Translations under genes and position numbers: made by a program
The notes under the pieces: generated by a model
Seen by the model: the letters and a program-made list of their open reading frames with translations, nothing else
Told to the model about the DNA's origin: nothing
The model's database searches: none
In this document: positions 9,344 through 17,680 of the stretch, one piece after another
Layout: every line of letters begins with the position of its first letter
How positions within the stretch are numbered: the stretch's first letter is position 1
Origin: UBA8941 sp963780545
Lineage (GTDB): Archaea; Thermoproteota; Bathyarchaeia; TCS64
Length of the DNA: 64,000 bases
NCBI GenBank assembly: GCA_963780545.1
Contig: CAWACK010000021.1
Location: 1 to 64,000, forward strand
Reading direction: 5' to 3'

Positions 9344-10277
9344 CTAGGTATTATTGGGCTGTTCGAGGTTGGACTTCTGGGGCTCCTCTTCATCGTCGTC
9401 ATCCTTATCCTTGCCCCCATAGATGAACTGAAGGTCATCGAAGGTGAGTTTTTCACCCGCCGCCATTTTACGCTGCGCTTCCTGGCGGAGAGCCTCGACG
9501 CGGGCGTTGACCTTCGCCATCTTGTCTCTCTCGACCTTGAAGTCTTCGGCGCGAAGACCATCCCTGATACCCCTGATCTGGAGGCCGATGCCATCGAGAC
9601 TCCTGCTCGACTTTCTTCACCTCGCCGAGGTACTCGACGAACTTTGCGTGGGCTTGGTTTGCCTTCTCTCTCTCCTCGTCAGCCTTCCTGTGAAGGAGAA
9701 GCATAGCCTCGTGGTGTTTCTGGCTCTCCTCACGGAGCTTATTCATCTCATCCCGGATCTGTCGGATCCCCATCTCGGTGGCCTTTGCTTCTGCGGTGGC
9801 CTCCATTGTGGCTTCGGTTCGCTTCGGTGGTTTCTTGAAGGTACTGAGCCGCCTCCGCAGGCTATTAGCACGCTCAGTAAGCTCGAGCTCCCTCTCCCTG
9901 TCGAGCAACTCCCGCGTCGGGGTCGTCATAACCTCCCATTCAACGGAGTTTAGATCCCGCTCGACTCGTCTCTTCTTAGGGAGTTCCCTGTAACCCTGTT
10001 GAACCTCCTGCTCGATACCGGCTAGCTTCTTGCGCTTCTCATCAAGCTGATCGTAGAGGGGTTGGAGTTGCGCCTTAACCTCAGCGACGTGGGCGTTTAT
10101 CTTGTCTCGCTCCTCCTTATGCTTAATCGCTTCCTCCCGTATCTTTTTAGCAGATTCGTTGATCCTGTCACGCTCGTCGCGCCACCGGTTAACGTGTTCG
10201 AATAGTTCGCTCCTTTTTCTCCGGAGTTCAGAAGCCATGTTCTCAAGCTGGTCGAGCTTGAGGTCGTCGCCAGACAT
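9344..10277 (-). CDS. COG1340-type archaeal coiled-coil protein, frameshifted
   Basis: A highly charged, nearly all-helical protein (heptad-rich from about residue 8 to 270) of the archaeal COG1340 family, sometimes misnamed phosphoserine phosphatase. The ATG at 10277 ('MSGDDLKLDQLENMASEL') is the likely start. The frame breaks near 9594. The true C-terminus lies in another frame, reading 'GIGLQIRGIRDGLRAEDF', then 'MAAGEKLTFDDLQFIYGG' and an acidic tail, to TAG at 9344-9346. The C-terminal motif with 'LTFDDLQFIYGG' is well formed, so the gene is probably intact in the organism. It lies downstream of the Smc5-like operon on the same strand, 320 bases away. Its role is unknown. Confidence 0.75.
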
Positions 10278-10599
10278 CAGCAAATACACCACACTGGGGG
10301 TCTCAGACCTACGCCTACTATTCACCACGCATCTCATTCAAAAAGGGATCGGCTTACGAGCCTGAGAGCTTCATTCGTTTCGGATGGAAATATCTTGGAG
10401 AATCGATATATTGCTCCAGAGAAGGAGGAAATATTAACCAAGTATGTTAGGGTTCCAAAGTCGTTATGGCTGAGGATATTTACACAATGCATCAAAGGAC
10501 CTTCGACGAAAGTTCCCAACCTAGGAAAATACTCCCAGCTACTTTTTGAGAACACGTTATGCCAAATACATCTCACAACTACGAATCAAAATAAAGGAT
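10278..10599. other. Intergenic stretch between coiled-coil gene and KITE gene
   Basis: About 320 bases with no gene I can support. Short open frames exist on both strands but neither has convincing protein character. It probably carries the promoter of the COG1340 gene and the 3' end of the Smc5-like operon transcript. Confidence 0.4.
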
Positions 10600-11220
10600 T
10601 TATTCCGCTTCTTCGTCGGGCTTTGCAAGCTCTTCAGCGTCTGCCTTCTTACCGAAGCCAACTATGAGGTCGATTAGTTGCTTTTGGTCTACTTCGGCGC
10701 GACTCCTCCAGTCGAGGAAGAGGACACCCTTCTCATCCTCACCCAAGTAACCCTGCTGGATGTAGCGATCGATGCTCATCTTGACGCGCCATCCAGGGAG
10801 CTTCTCCTGTAGGAGCTTCTCGACATCTGTGCGAGTTGCCTTTCCCTGTTTGCTTACGATGAAGGCGATGGCAACTGCTAGCCCCGCTATATCGTCTACG
10901 CGCCAGCCGATGGTCTTAGCAGTCTTCTGCTCTATTCCACCCCGCATCGTTATGTAGAAGCGTGCATCAGCAAGCTGGGCCTGGTCAGGGTCGACGATGT
11001 TTGGATCATCTAGAACTCTGGTCACCTGCAGATCCATGGGTTGAAGCTGTTTGTCGAGAACCTCTAAGACATTCAGCCAGTCTGGGCCGAGTTCCTGACG
11101 GAGCTCCCAACCTCGTACACCGGGGAGTCTATGGTGTTGGAAAAATAGAAGGTGGACAGCGTCTTTGAGCTTCCGGGCATAGCCGGCCTCGCTTCTTACT
11201 CTTTTCGCCATAGTTTCCAC
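10600..11220 (-). CDS. Tandem winged-helix KITE protein resembling Nse3/MAGE
   Basis: A 206-residue protein with two predicted winged-helix domains (about 15-92 and 110-175) and an acidic tail. The first ends with a strand 'ARFYITMRG'. The second has 'AVAIAFIVSKQGKATRTDVE' and closes with 'LFLDWRSRAEVDQKQLIDL'. The closing motif strongly resembles the MAGE/Nse3 signature, where a Phe-Leu-Trp-Gly-Pro-Arg-Ala-x-x-Glu segment is followed by a helix. KITE proteins (ScpB, MukE, Nse1, Nse3) bind the kleisin of an SMC complex, which fits its position as third gene after the SMC and the probable kleisin, overlapping the latter by up to 25 bases. ATG 11220 or ATG 11211 may start it. The homology is inferred by eye. 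Confidence 0.6.
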   Translation of the reverse strand: METMAKRVRSEAGYARKLKDAVHLLFFQHHRLPGVRGWELRQELGPDWLNVLEVLDKQLQPMDLQVTRVLDDPNIVDPDQAQLADARFYITMRGGIEQKTAKTIGWRVDDIAGLAVAIAFIVSKQGKATRTDVEKLLQEKLPGWRVKMSIDRYIQQGYLGEDEKGVLFLDWRSRAEVDQKQLIDLIVGFGKKADAEELAKPDEEAE

Positions 11221-11987
11221 TCCTCGTAGTCGACCAGGGTAGGTATGCTGATCTTAGCCTGCCCCGGGTCAGGATGAGGCTCGGTATTGCGTATGATCTC
11301 TATTTTCTCACCAAACCTATCGGATTCGATGTTAGCATAGCCATATCCGACGAGGAATACGGTGAGGTAGCTGCGCTTAATCGTCTCCTCATAGCTATCG
11401 GCACCTATCCAGTCCCAGTAGTCGACTCGACCACGCTTACCGACGCGTTCCTCGAGTTCTTTCCAGAAGGTTTCGATGACTTCGGCAAAGCCCTCTTCGG
11501 GAAGTATGCCGAGAGCGCGGGCCTCATCCATGCTGGCTGTCCCGGCTTCAATAAGCAGGAGATTAGGATCTTTCCACCTCTCTGCGAGGGGAATAAGATC
11601 CGTCCAGTACCCGAGGCTCCCAGCGAGTGTCTTGGCTGATAGCTGCTCCATCTGGACCATCGGGTGCCAGCTTCTGAGGAAACTGTCGGCTATCGCCGAG
11701 ATATCCATGCGGTGGATCTGCTGGTTGAGGAGGAATGGGTCCTTGTAGAGAGTTGTGCTCTGGTGCTGTATCCAGTCATTCTGACTCTGGAGGACGTTGC
11801 TGAGGCCCTTAATGGCGGCGGCGTCTGTGCAGAAGTCCTGGAGACTGTTTGTCTCCGGGTAATAGCGGCGTATGACCTCTAACATGTAGTCGATGTCGAC
11901 TGCGAAGGGCTCCACGCTACCGGCTTGGACGGCCCGGCAGAGGTTTATGACGCCCTCTAGTTCATCGTGTTTGTGTCTATTACTCAT
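11196..11987 (-). CDS. Probable kleisin subunit of the Smc5-like complex
   Basis: A 263-residue, mostly helical acidic protein without a family I can name by motif. It overlaps the SMC stop codon by four bases (ATGA) and overlaps the KITE-like gene downstream, so all three are translationally coupled. It has an N-terminal helical block (to about residue 120), a middle helical region with 'LGYWTDLIPLAERW', and a compact C-terminal part ('TIKRSYLTVFLVGYGYANIE' then beta-rich residues) that could be the winged helix with which kleisins touch the SMC head. Position between an SMC and a KITE protein is the main argument for kleisin. It could instead be an unrelated accessory subunit. Confidence 0.45.
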   Translation of the reverse strand: MSNRHKHDELEGVINLCRAVQAGSVEPFAVDIDYMLEVIRRYYPETNSLQDFCTDAAAIKGLSNVLQSQNDWIQHQSTTLYKDPFLLNQQIHRMDISAIADSFLRSWHPMVQMEQLSAKTLAGSLGYWTDLIPLAERWKDPNLLLIEAGTASMDEARALGILPEEGFAEVIETFWKELEERVGKRGRVDYWDWIGADSYEETIKRSYLTVFLVGYGYANIESDRFGEKIEIIRNTEPHPDPGQAKISIPTLVDYEEWKLWRKE

Positions 11988-14038
11988 TTCTCCACCAACT
12001 TGACTTCGCTTATTTCCTCAGTTTTGTGGATCATAATGATGTGGACATCCTTTCCCTTGAAAGTAACCTGGCTCGGGGTGATGGCCATGTATTGATCTTT
12101 TGTCCCTTCCATGGTGGAGACGATGAACTCTGAGACGACCTCCTTATTTTTTGGGTCCATGTGAAGGTCGAACTCGTCGACGGCTCGGAAGGGACTGAGA
12201 ACGTTCTGCTGGAGGGCGAGAAGGAAGGCCATTACGCTTGTGCTACGTTCGCCTCCACTGTGGGTATAGGGGTCGAGTCTTGAGAGCTGGCCGCCCTTGA
12301 AACTGACGAAGATCTCTAGACCAGCCTCCTCGATGTCGCTCGGGTTGATGAGGCGGACCTCACCGCGCGCCTGAAGCCTGCTTAGAAGACTTTGGTAGCG
12401 GGCATTTACTTCGTCGAGGAGGTTATGAATAACCTCACTCCACTTTCGGGTTCGCACATCAATCTCCGCCATCACCTGACGACGGTCCTCTTGGACCTGG
12501 GCGACTTTTTCTTGGATCTCCTTATAGGTTTTGTTGTAGGAGTCGTACATCTCCTCGGCATCTTCGGGGACCTCGTTAAGGCCCATGAGAATGCCAGAAG
12601 TCTTCCTTATTTCGTTTAGAATGTCGTCGCCGATTCGGCCGGTCTCGACGCGTTGCCCCTTTAATTGGGCCTCTATCTCAGCGTCGCGGCGTTCGCTATT
12701 GGCGCGGTCGATCTCCGCCTTTAATTCATCGATTCGGTGCTTGAGGCGACCGCGTTTATCCTTGAGAAGAGCGAGTTGTATTCTACCCTCAATTAGTTGG
12801 TCCGTAGCTGCGTCAATCTTGACACTGAGGATCTCCATATCTTCAGTGACATGTGAGACAGCGGCCTCGGCGTCGCTCAGCTGCCCGCTTTGTTGCTTGA
12901 TCCGGGTCTCAGCCTCGCTCCGTTGTGAAATAAGCTCACTGCTCCAGTCGTCAAATGTCTCGGTTTGGGTCTTCTCAAGCTCGTCTATGAGATTGAAATA
13001 GTCGTCTAGCTTCGTTGGGCCCTTCTTTAGGCGTTCACGTAGGGTCTGAGCGGTGAATTCGAGCTTCTTTCTCTGCTCACCACTATTATTGAGCATCTTA
13101 TTGATATTCTGGACTCTCTCCCTAGTGGTGCTGATGCTGTACTCGCTGACACCTAGTGTCCTCTCGGCCTCGACACGGCGTTCTATGAACTCCATCCACT
13201 GACCGCGAAGCTGCTTCAATGCTTGGTCTGATTCGACAACGGTCTTACTAAAGTGGTTCATCTCATCTTCCGCGTTGTAGAGGTCGGAGTCAGCTTGGTC
13301 GAGCTCCTGCTCGAGTTCCTTTACGTTGGTCTCAAGTTGAAGGACACGGCTCCACGCCATCTCACGTTGGAGGAAGTTCATTCGAGTCTGTAGTTTCTTC
13401 TTCTCCTGAAGGCGCTCATTCTGTTCACGCCAGTAAGCGAGGGTCTCGCGAGCGCGGTCCATGAGTTGGTTGAGGCTTTGCTCCTCGCTGAGAATTCCTC
13501 CCAAACGCTGCTTAGCATCAACTACATCTCGGCGAAATGTGTGAAAGCCGACAGCCTCCTCTAGCATGACAAGACGGTCCTGAGGGTTGAGGTTGGCAAA
13601 TTGGCCCGGCATGTTCTGATGCATGATGATGAGCATGTTATCAGGGTCGAAGCCAAAACCGTCAAGGAGCTCGACGACTTCAGCTTTACTAACGTTTTTC
13701 TGATTGAGTTCGAAGCTATATTTACCGTCTCTACGTAGATTACGGGTGAGGCGGACTTCGTCTAAGTTGAAAGCTGGGACGGGCCGTACCCCATTCTCGC
13801 GTGGCGTATTATCGAGTATGAGACTGACCTCAGCCTGATCCTGCTCCCAACGTATTAAGTCGCTGAGTTTCTTACTCCTCTCGGTGTAAGTGTCTCCAAG
13901 GGCGACGCATATGGCCAGGAGGAAGCTACTCTTACCCGCTCCGTTAGGACCGCAAACAACGTTTACCCCCTCCCTCAGTGGGATGCGGGCATACTCATAC
14001 GACATGAAGTTTTTAATTATAACCTCCCTGATGAACAT
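11984..14038 (-). CDS. Short Smc5-like SMC ATPase
   Basis: A 684-residue SMC-family ATPase. Walker A 'GPNGAGKSS' is at 30-38. The Q-loop segment is 'IMHQNMPGQFANLNPQDR' (about 138-155). The first coiled-coil arm runs about 170-340 and the second about 365-540. The ABC signature 'HSGGERSTSVMAFLLALQQ' is at about 593-611, and Walker B 'PFRAVDEFDLHMDP' at about 616-629. The signature/Walker B block is much closer to eukaryotic Smc5 (SGGERS, then PFRVVDE and MDP) than to ordinary SMC or Rad50. The chain is far shorter than Smc5 or Smc, with no room for a normal hinge and no CxxC zinc hook. It is first in an operon with probable kleisin and KITE genes. Confidence 0.8.
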   Translation of the reverse strand: MFIREVIIKNFMSYEYARIPLREGVNVVCGPNGAGKSSFLLAICVALGDTYTERSKKLSDLIRWEQDQAEVSLILDNTPRENGVRPVPAFNLDEVRLTRNLRRDGKYSFELNQKNVSKAEVVELLDGFGFDPDNMLIIMHQNMPGQFANLNPQDRLVMLEEAVGFHTFRRDVVDAKQRLGGILSEEQSLNQLMDRARETLAYWREQNERLQEKKKLQTRMNFLQREMAWSRVLQLETNVKELEQELDQADSDLYNAEDEMNHFSKTVVESDQALKQLRGQWMEFIERRVEAERTLGVSEYSISTTRERVQNINKMLNNSGEQRKKLEFTAQTLRERLKKGPTKLDDYFNLIDELEKTQTETFDDWSSELISQRSEAETRIKQQSGQLSDAEAAVSHVTEDMEILSVKIDAATDQLIEGRIQLALLKDKRGRLKHRIDELKAEIDRANSERRDAEIEAQLKGQRVETGRIGDDILNEIRKTSGILMGLNEVPEDAEEMYDSYNKTYKEIQEKVAQVQEDRRQVMAEIDVRTRKWSEVIHNLLDEVNARYQSLLSRLQARGEVRLINPSDIEEAGLEIFVSFKGGQLSRLDPYTHSGGERSTSVMAFLLALQQNVLSPFRAVDEFDLHMDPKNKEVVSEFIVSTMEGTKDQYMAITPSQVTFKGKDVHIIMIHKTEEISEVKLVEK

Positions 14039-14076
14039 CCGCGGCCCTCTTAGTCTTTGAAGCTAACAGTTCTCTG

Positions 14077-14085
14077 TTTTTAAAC
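14077..14085 (-). promoter_or_regulatory. Putative TATA box of the Smc5-like operon
   Basis: On the minus strand the sequence reads GGTTTAAAAACA, centred about 40 bases before the ATG at 14038. That spacing fits an archaeal TATA box with a short leader. Confidence 0.45.
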
Positions 14086-14181
14086 CTACCCCGCTCCTTT
14101 CCGGTGGGGTGGCTGAAAGTGAAGGTTAAGGGTTGCCCTTAAACCTTTTACACCTTCGAGGCATGGTTGTTGGGATAATAG

Positions 14182-15192
14182 TTGGTCGAACTCACCAAGA
14201 GACAAGAGGAGGAGGCAATGCGCATCCATAGAGAGGCGGTGGTCGTTGATACCCACTGCGACACTCTTATGGCGTTTATGACGCAACCTTGGGGGCAGAA
14301 CCAAAGAAAGCTTGGAGAGAGGTCCGAAAAAGGTCACCTAGATTTGCCACGAATGAAGGACGGAGGCATCGATTGCCAGACATTTGCAATGTATACCGGT
14401 CGCCGCGAGGGACAACTTGACGCCTTGTTCACGGCTATGCAGATGACCGACGTCTTCTATAGGGAAATGGAAGCAAACAAGGACGATATCATGCCCGTCG
14501 TTTCCGTAGAAGAGATAAGGGCAGCGAAAGAGGTTGGAATGTGCAGCGGACTTCTATCCATCGAGGGAGCGGAGCCACTTATGGGTGACCTCGGAATCCT
14601 ACGAGACTTCTACAAACTAGGTGTGAGAATGATAAGCTTCACCTGGAACTGGCGAACACCCTTTGCGGACGGGTTATCTGCATCCAGAGCAGAAAGCAAG
14701 CTGACTGACCTCGGTATCAAGGCGATGGAGGAGATGGATCAACTTGGAATCGTCTTGGACACGAGCCACATCAGTGACACCTGCTTCTGGGATGTCGCCG
14801 ATGCTAAGAAGGGACCATTCATAGCAAGTCATAGTAATAGTCGAGTCGTGTGCGACCATAAAAGGAACCTCACTGATGACATGTTAAAAGCCCTCGCGGA
14901 CCACGGAGGAGTAACAGGGATGAACTTCGCCCCGGAGTTTGTGGCGAAAGAGGGAGCCACAGTGGAGAAGCTTGTAAACCACATCGATCACATAGTCAAG
15001 CTTATAGGTCCTGATTATGTGGGACTCGGCTCAGACTTCGACGGCATCGGGACGCCACCAACTGGGCTTGAAGACGCATCGAAAGTACCAAATATCACCC
15101 GCGAGCTCGTGCGTCGCGAATACGAGGAGGGGGACATAAAGAAAATCCTCGGCGGCAACCACCTTAGGGTCCTCCGTGAGGTCCTCAAGTAA
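14182..15192 (+). CDS. Membrane-dipeptidase family (M19) zinc dipeptidase
   Basis: A 336-residue renal-dipeptidase-type enzyme that hydrolyses dipeptides. It shows the first metal motif 'VVDTHCDTLM', the bridging glutamate region 'GLLSIEGAEPL', the metal His in 'DTSHISDTCFWDV' and 'PFIASHSNSRVV', and the C-terminal 'YVGLGSDFDGI'. There is no signal peptide or anchor, so it is cytosolic like other archaeal members. The frame opens with TTG at 14182; there is no in-frame ATG before the conserved core except at residue 13. It is divergent from the Smc5-like operon. Confidence 0.92.
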   Translation: MVELTKRQEEEAMRIHREAVVVDTHCDTLMAFMTQPWGQNQRKLGERSEKGHLDLPRMKDGGIDCQTFAMYTGRREGQLDALFTAMQMTDVFYREMEANKDDIMPVVSVEEIRAAKEVGMCSGLLSIEGAEPLMGDLGILRDFYKLGVRMISFTWNWRTPFADGLSASRAESKLTDLGIKAMEEMDQLGIVLDTSHISDTCFWDVADAKKGPFIASHSNSRVVCDHKRNLTDDMLKALADHGGVTGMNFAPEFVAKEGATVEKLVNHIDHIVKLIGPDYVGLGSDFDGIGTPPTGLEDASKVPNITRELVRREYEEGDIKKILGGNHLRVLREVLK

Positions 15193-15381
15193 CCGTTCAG
15201 TAGAATCAACGAGCCACTACTTCACCGATTATGTGGATCTCTAATTTGAAAAGTCAATGGACTTCTTCCTGATAGCGTGCACTAAGCAGTCGTGTAGAAA
15301 TCTATGCTCGAAAAAAGGCACCGCTCTTTACGCTGAAGACTTAAATGGCGCCTCTTCGCCCCCTTCCCTTAGGTGTAGTAC

Positions 15382-16092
15382 ATGCCGACGGCTGGGAAAG
15401 TCTTCGTCTCAACAGATTACAAGAAGCTCGCCGATGTTGCCGCCGCTCTTGAAGGCTTCAAAGTCGAGGAGGAGTACGCTGAGGGTGACTTCAAACTTAC
15501 CCTCCTTACAGAGGTCGCCAACGTCTCTATAAACGACAACGTCCTCACAGGCCTTTACAGCTACGACCACATTGTCTATAACTACCACCGGGGGAAGGTC
15601 GCCCCTGCAGCAGCCACCAAGGAGGTCCTTTTCAGCATGAATGAGTACCAGAACCGGCTCTACCTTTCTGTCGTCGATAAGAAGGCCATCGCTAACAGGG
15701 TTGCTAATAGGCTTAGCGAGATCACTTTTGGTGAAATGGGCGTCATTGTTGAAGCCCGTATCCTCCCGGAGACTCTAAAGAAGTTTCATATTGCCAACCG
15801 CGAGGGGACCAAGGTAATCTTCTTCGAGAATATGGATATCCCCAACATCAATAAGCTCAGTTTATATGGTCCTGACCTCGTCGATACCAAACTCTTTAAG
15901 GAGTATGATAAGATCGGCGACCCTTGGTACGTGCTGGCTAAGAGTAAAAAATTCGGTTATACCGTGGGGCTCGTCCGCGATGGCTCCGTTACCATCTTTA
16001 ACACCGTCGACCAGGCACAGTACCTTCAATATGTGAGAGAGGACATAATCCCCATGACCCAACCCCCCCGGGCACGTATGGAGGAGGAGTAA
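15382..16092 (+). CDS. Conserved archaeal protein of unknown function
   Basis: A 236-residue soluble protein that I do not recognise. It is alpha/beta in character, has no Cys clusters, no membrane segment and no nucleotide motif. The ATG at 15382 has a TATA-like CTTAAATGG about 38 bases upstream (15340-15348), consistent with a nearly leaderless transcript. It ends two bases before the tusA ATG, so the two are almost certainly co-transcribed, which suggests a link to sulfur transfer. No function should be assigned beyond that. Confidence 0.7.
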   Translation: MPTAGKVFVSTDYKKLADVAAALEGFKVEEEYAEGDFKLTLLTEVANVSINDNVLTGLYSYDHIVYNYHRGKVAPAAATKEVLFSMNEYQNRLYLSVVDKKAIANRVANRLSEITFGEMGVIVEARILPETLKKFHIANREGTKVIFFENMDIPNINKLSLYGPDLVDTKLFKEYDKIGDPWYVLAKSKKFGYTVGLVRDGSVTIFNTVDQAQYLQYVREDIIPMTQPPRARMEEE

Positions 16093-16094
16093 AT

Positions 16095-16325
16095 ATGGCA
16101 GATAAAACTCTCGACTGTACAGGACTCTTTTGCCCTGAACCCGTCTTCCGCACACGTATGGCCCTAGACGAACTCAAACCTGGACAGACTCTAGAGGTCC
16201 ACGCTGACGACCCAGCCGCATACGAGGATCTAAAACGCCTCGCCGAGCGCCTCGGTCACACGGTTGTCACCCTTAAGAGGGAGGGCGAAGAGACGGTCAT
16301 AGTCATCATGAAAAATAAGAACTAA
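16095..16325 (+). CDS. tusA: TusA/SirA-family sulfur carrier protein
   Basis: A 76-residue TusA-type protein. The family motif 'CPEP' holds the persulfide Cys (Cys 13), preceded by 'LDCTGLF' with another Cys at 8. The fold then continues through 'GQTLEVHADDPAA' and ends in the usual hydrophobic strand. TusA proteins receive sulfur as a persulfide from a cysteine desulfurase and pass it on for tRNA thiolation, Moco or other sulfur chemistry. It follows the unknown gene by two bases and precedes iscS by about 190 bases, so it belongs to a sulfur block. The exact acceptor is unknown. Confidence 0.9.
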   Translation: MADKTLDCTGLFCPEPVFRTRMALDELKPGQTLEVHADDPAAYEDLKRLAERLGHTVVTLKREGEETVIVIMKNKN

Positions 16326-16511
16326 TCAAAGCCTAGAAACACATGATCCGAGTTCAGATGAAGACTATTTGAAATACAAGGCATACCTCAAACAAGTGGC
16401 GACAACTAATTCTCTTTCACATTAATGTGGTAAGGGTCACAACTTTTCACACGCAAGCGACTCTGAAGGTTTTAATGTACCAAACTCCTTCATCACCTAA
16501 AGGCGAAACAT

Positions 16512-17678
16512 TTGAAAGCATACATGGACAACGGCTCGGGTGCACCATTAGACCCACGCGTCCTAGACGAAATGCTTCCCTACTTCATTGAACACGTCGG
16601 AAACCCAAGCAGCTTTCACAGCGAGGGCTTTAAGGCGTTAAGAGCAATAAACAAGGCCCGTGAACAGATCGCCACCCTCATAAACGCTGAACCCACTGAG
16701 ATATTCTTTACAGCAAGTGCAACAGAGGCGACGAACCTCGCTATAATCGGGGGAGCCAACCGCTATAAGAACAAGGGCAACCGTATAGTCTCCAGCGCTG
16801 TCGAACACATAAGCACTGTAAATGTCTGCAAGGAACTAACCAGGGGCGGATGGGAGTATCAACAGATACCCGTTGATAAAAACGCCATAATTCAACTCGA
16901 TAAGCTCGAAGACCTAACAACAGACAAAACCGTCATAGTCACAGTAATGGCAGCTAACGGGGAGATAGGTACCATTGAACCCATTAAGGAAGCAGCAGCA
17001 ATCGCCCATAAGAAAGGAGCATACTTCCATACAGATGCCACAGCCGCCCTCGGGAAGGTACCCCTCGACGTAAAGTCTCAAAACATCGACATGATGACCC
17101 TCAGTAGCAACGACATCTATGGCCCTAAGGGTGTAGGAGCCCTATTCATAAACAAAACACTGCGTATACGCCCCGTCATCATCGGAGGAGGACAAGAACA
17201 GGGTCTACGTAGCGGCACCGAAAACACCCCAGGAATTGTAGGCTTTGGCAAAGCAGCAGAAATCGCCAAGCAGGAGATGCCAGAGGAATCGAAGCGACTC
17301 ACCGTCCTCCGCGACCGTCTAATACAAGGTCTCACAACAAACATCCCAGAGGCTCATCTCAACGGTCACCCGACCAACCGCCTTCCAAATAACGCCAACG
17401 TCCGTTTCAGCTACATAGAAGGAGAAGCACTCATCCTTAGTCTCGACGACATCGGCGTCCAAGCGAACACAGGCTCCGCCTGCGCTGCTAAGACTCTGGA
17501 ACCCAGTGCTTGCCTCCTCGCCATCGGTCTCAAACCTGAAGACGCCCACGGAAGCCTCGTTTTCACCCTTGGCAAAGCCAATAATAAGGACCAAGTCGAC
17601 TACGTCATAGAGCAACTCCCAGCAATAGTCAAACGGCTGAGAGCAATGTCCAGTATAACTCCCGAGGAGCTGAAGTAA
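16512..17678 (+). CDS. iscS: IscS-type cysteine desulfurase lacking the PLP lysine
   Basis: A 388-residue class V aminotransferase-fold protein of the IscS/NifS type. The mobile-loop Cys is present in 'TGSACAAKTLEPS' (Cys 324), the PLP-stacking His in 'VEHIST' (His 99) and the PLP Asp in 'HTDATAAL'. The segment normally reading S-x-H-K-x-Y-G-P-K-G reads 'SSNDIYGPKG', so the Schiff-base lysine is aspartate (Asp 201). The same Lys-to-Asp change is known in Archaeoglobus fulgidus IscS, which binds no PLP yet forms a complex with IscU. iscU starts two bases downstream. The start is TTG 16512, or ATG 16524. Function as a classical desulfurase is doubtful. Confidence 0.9.
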   Translation: MKAYMDNGSGAPLDPRVLDEMLPYFIEHVGNPSSFHSEGFKALRAINKAREQIATLINAEPTEIFFTASATEATNLAIIGGANRYKNKGNRIVSSAVEHISTVNVCKELTRGGWEYQQIPVDKNAIIQLDKLEDLTTDKTVIVTVMAANGEIGTIEPIKEAAAIAHKKGAYFHTDATAALGKVPLDVKSQNIDMMTLSSNDIYGPKGVGALFINKTLRIRPVIIGGGQEQGLRSGTENTPGIVGFGKAAEIAKQEMPEESKRLTVLRDRLIQGLTTNIPEAHLNGHPTNRLPNNANVRFSYIEGEALILSLDDIGVQANTGSACAAKTLEPSACLLAIGLKPEDAHGSLVFTLGKANNKDQVDYVIEQLPAIVKRLRAMSSITPEELK

Positions 17679-17680
17679 AG

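Noticed and set aside
10395..10667. 90-residue plus-strand frame between the coiled-coil and KITE genes
   Set aside because: It starts with TTG and its last part overlaps the end of the KITE-like gene. Its first half looks slightly protein-like but the rest does not.
17105..17140. Possibility that the missing PLP lysine in IscS is a sequencing error
   Set aside because: The change from His-Lys to Asn-Asp needs several substitutions in a frame that is otherwise perfect, and the same Asp is known in another archaeon.
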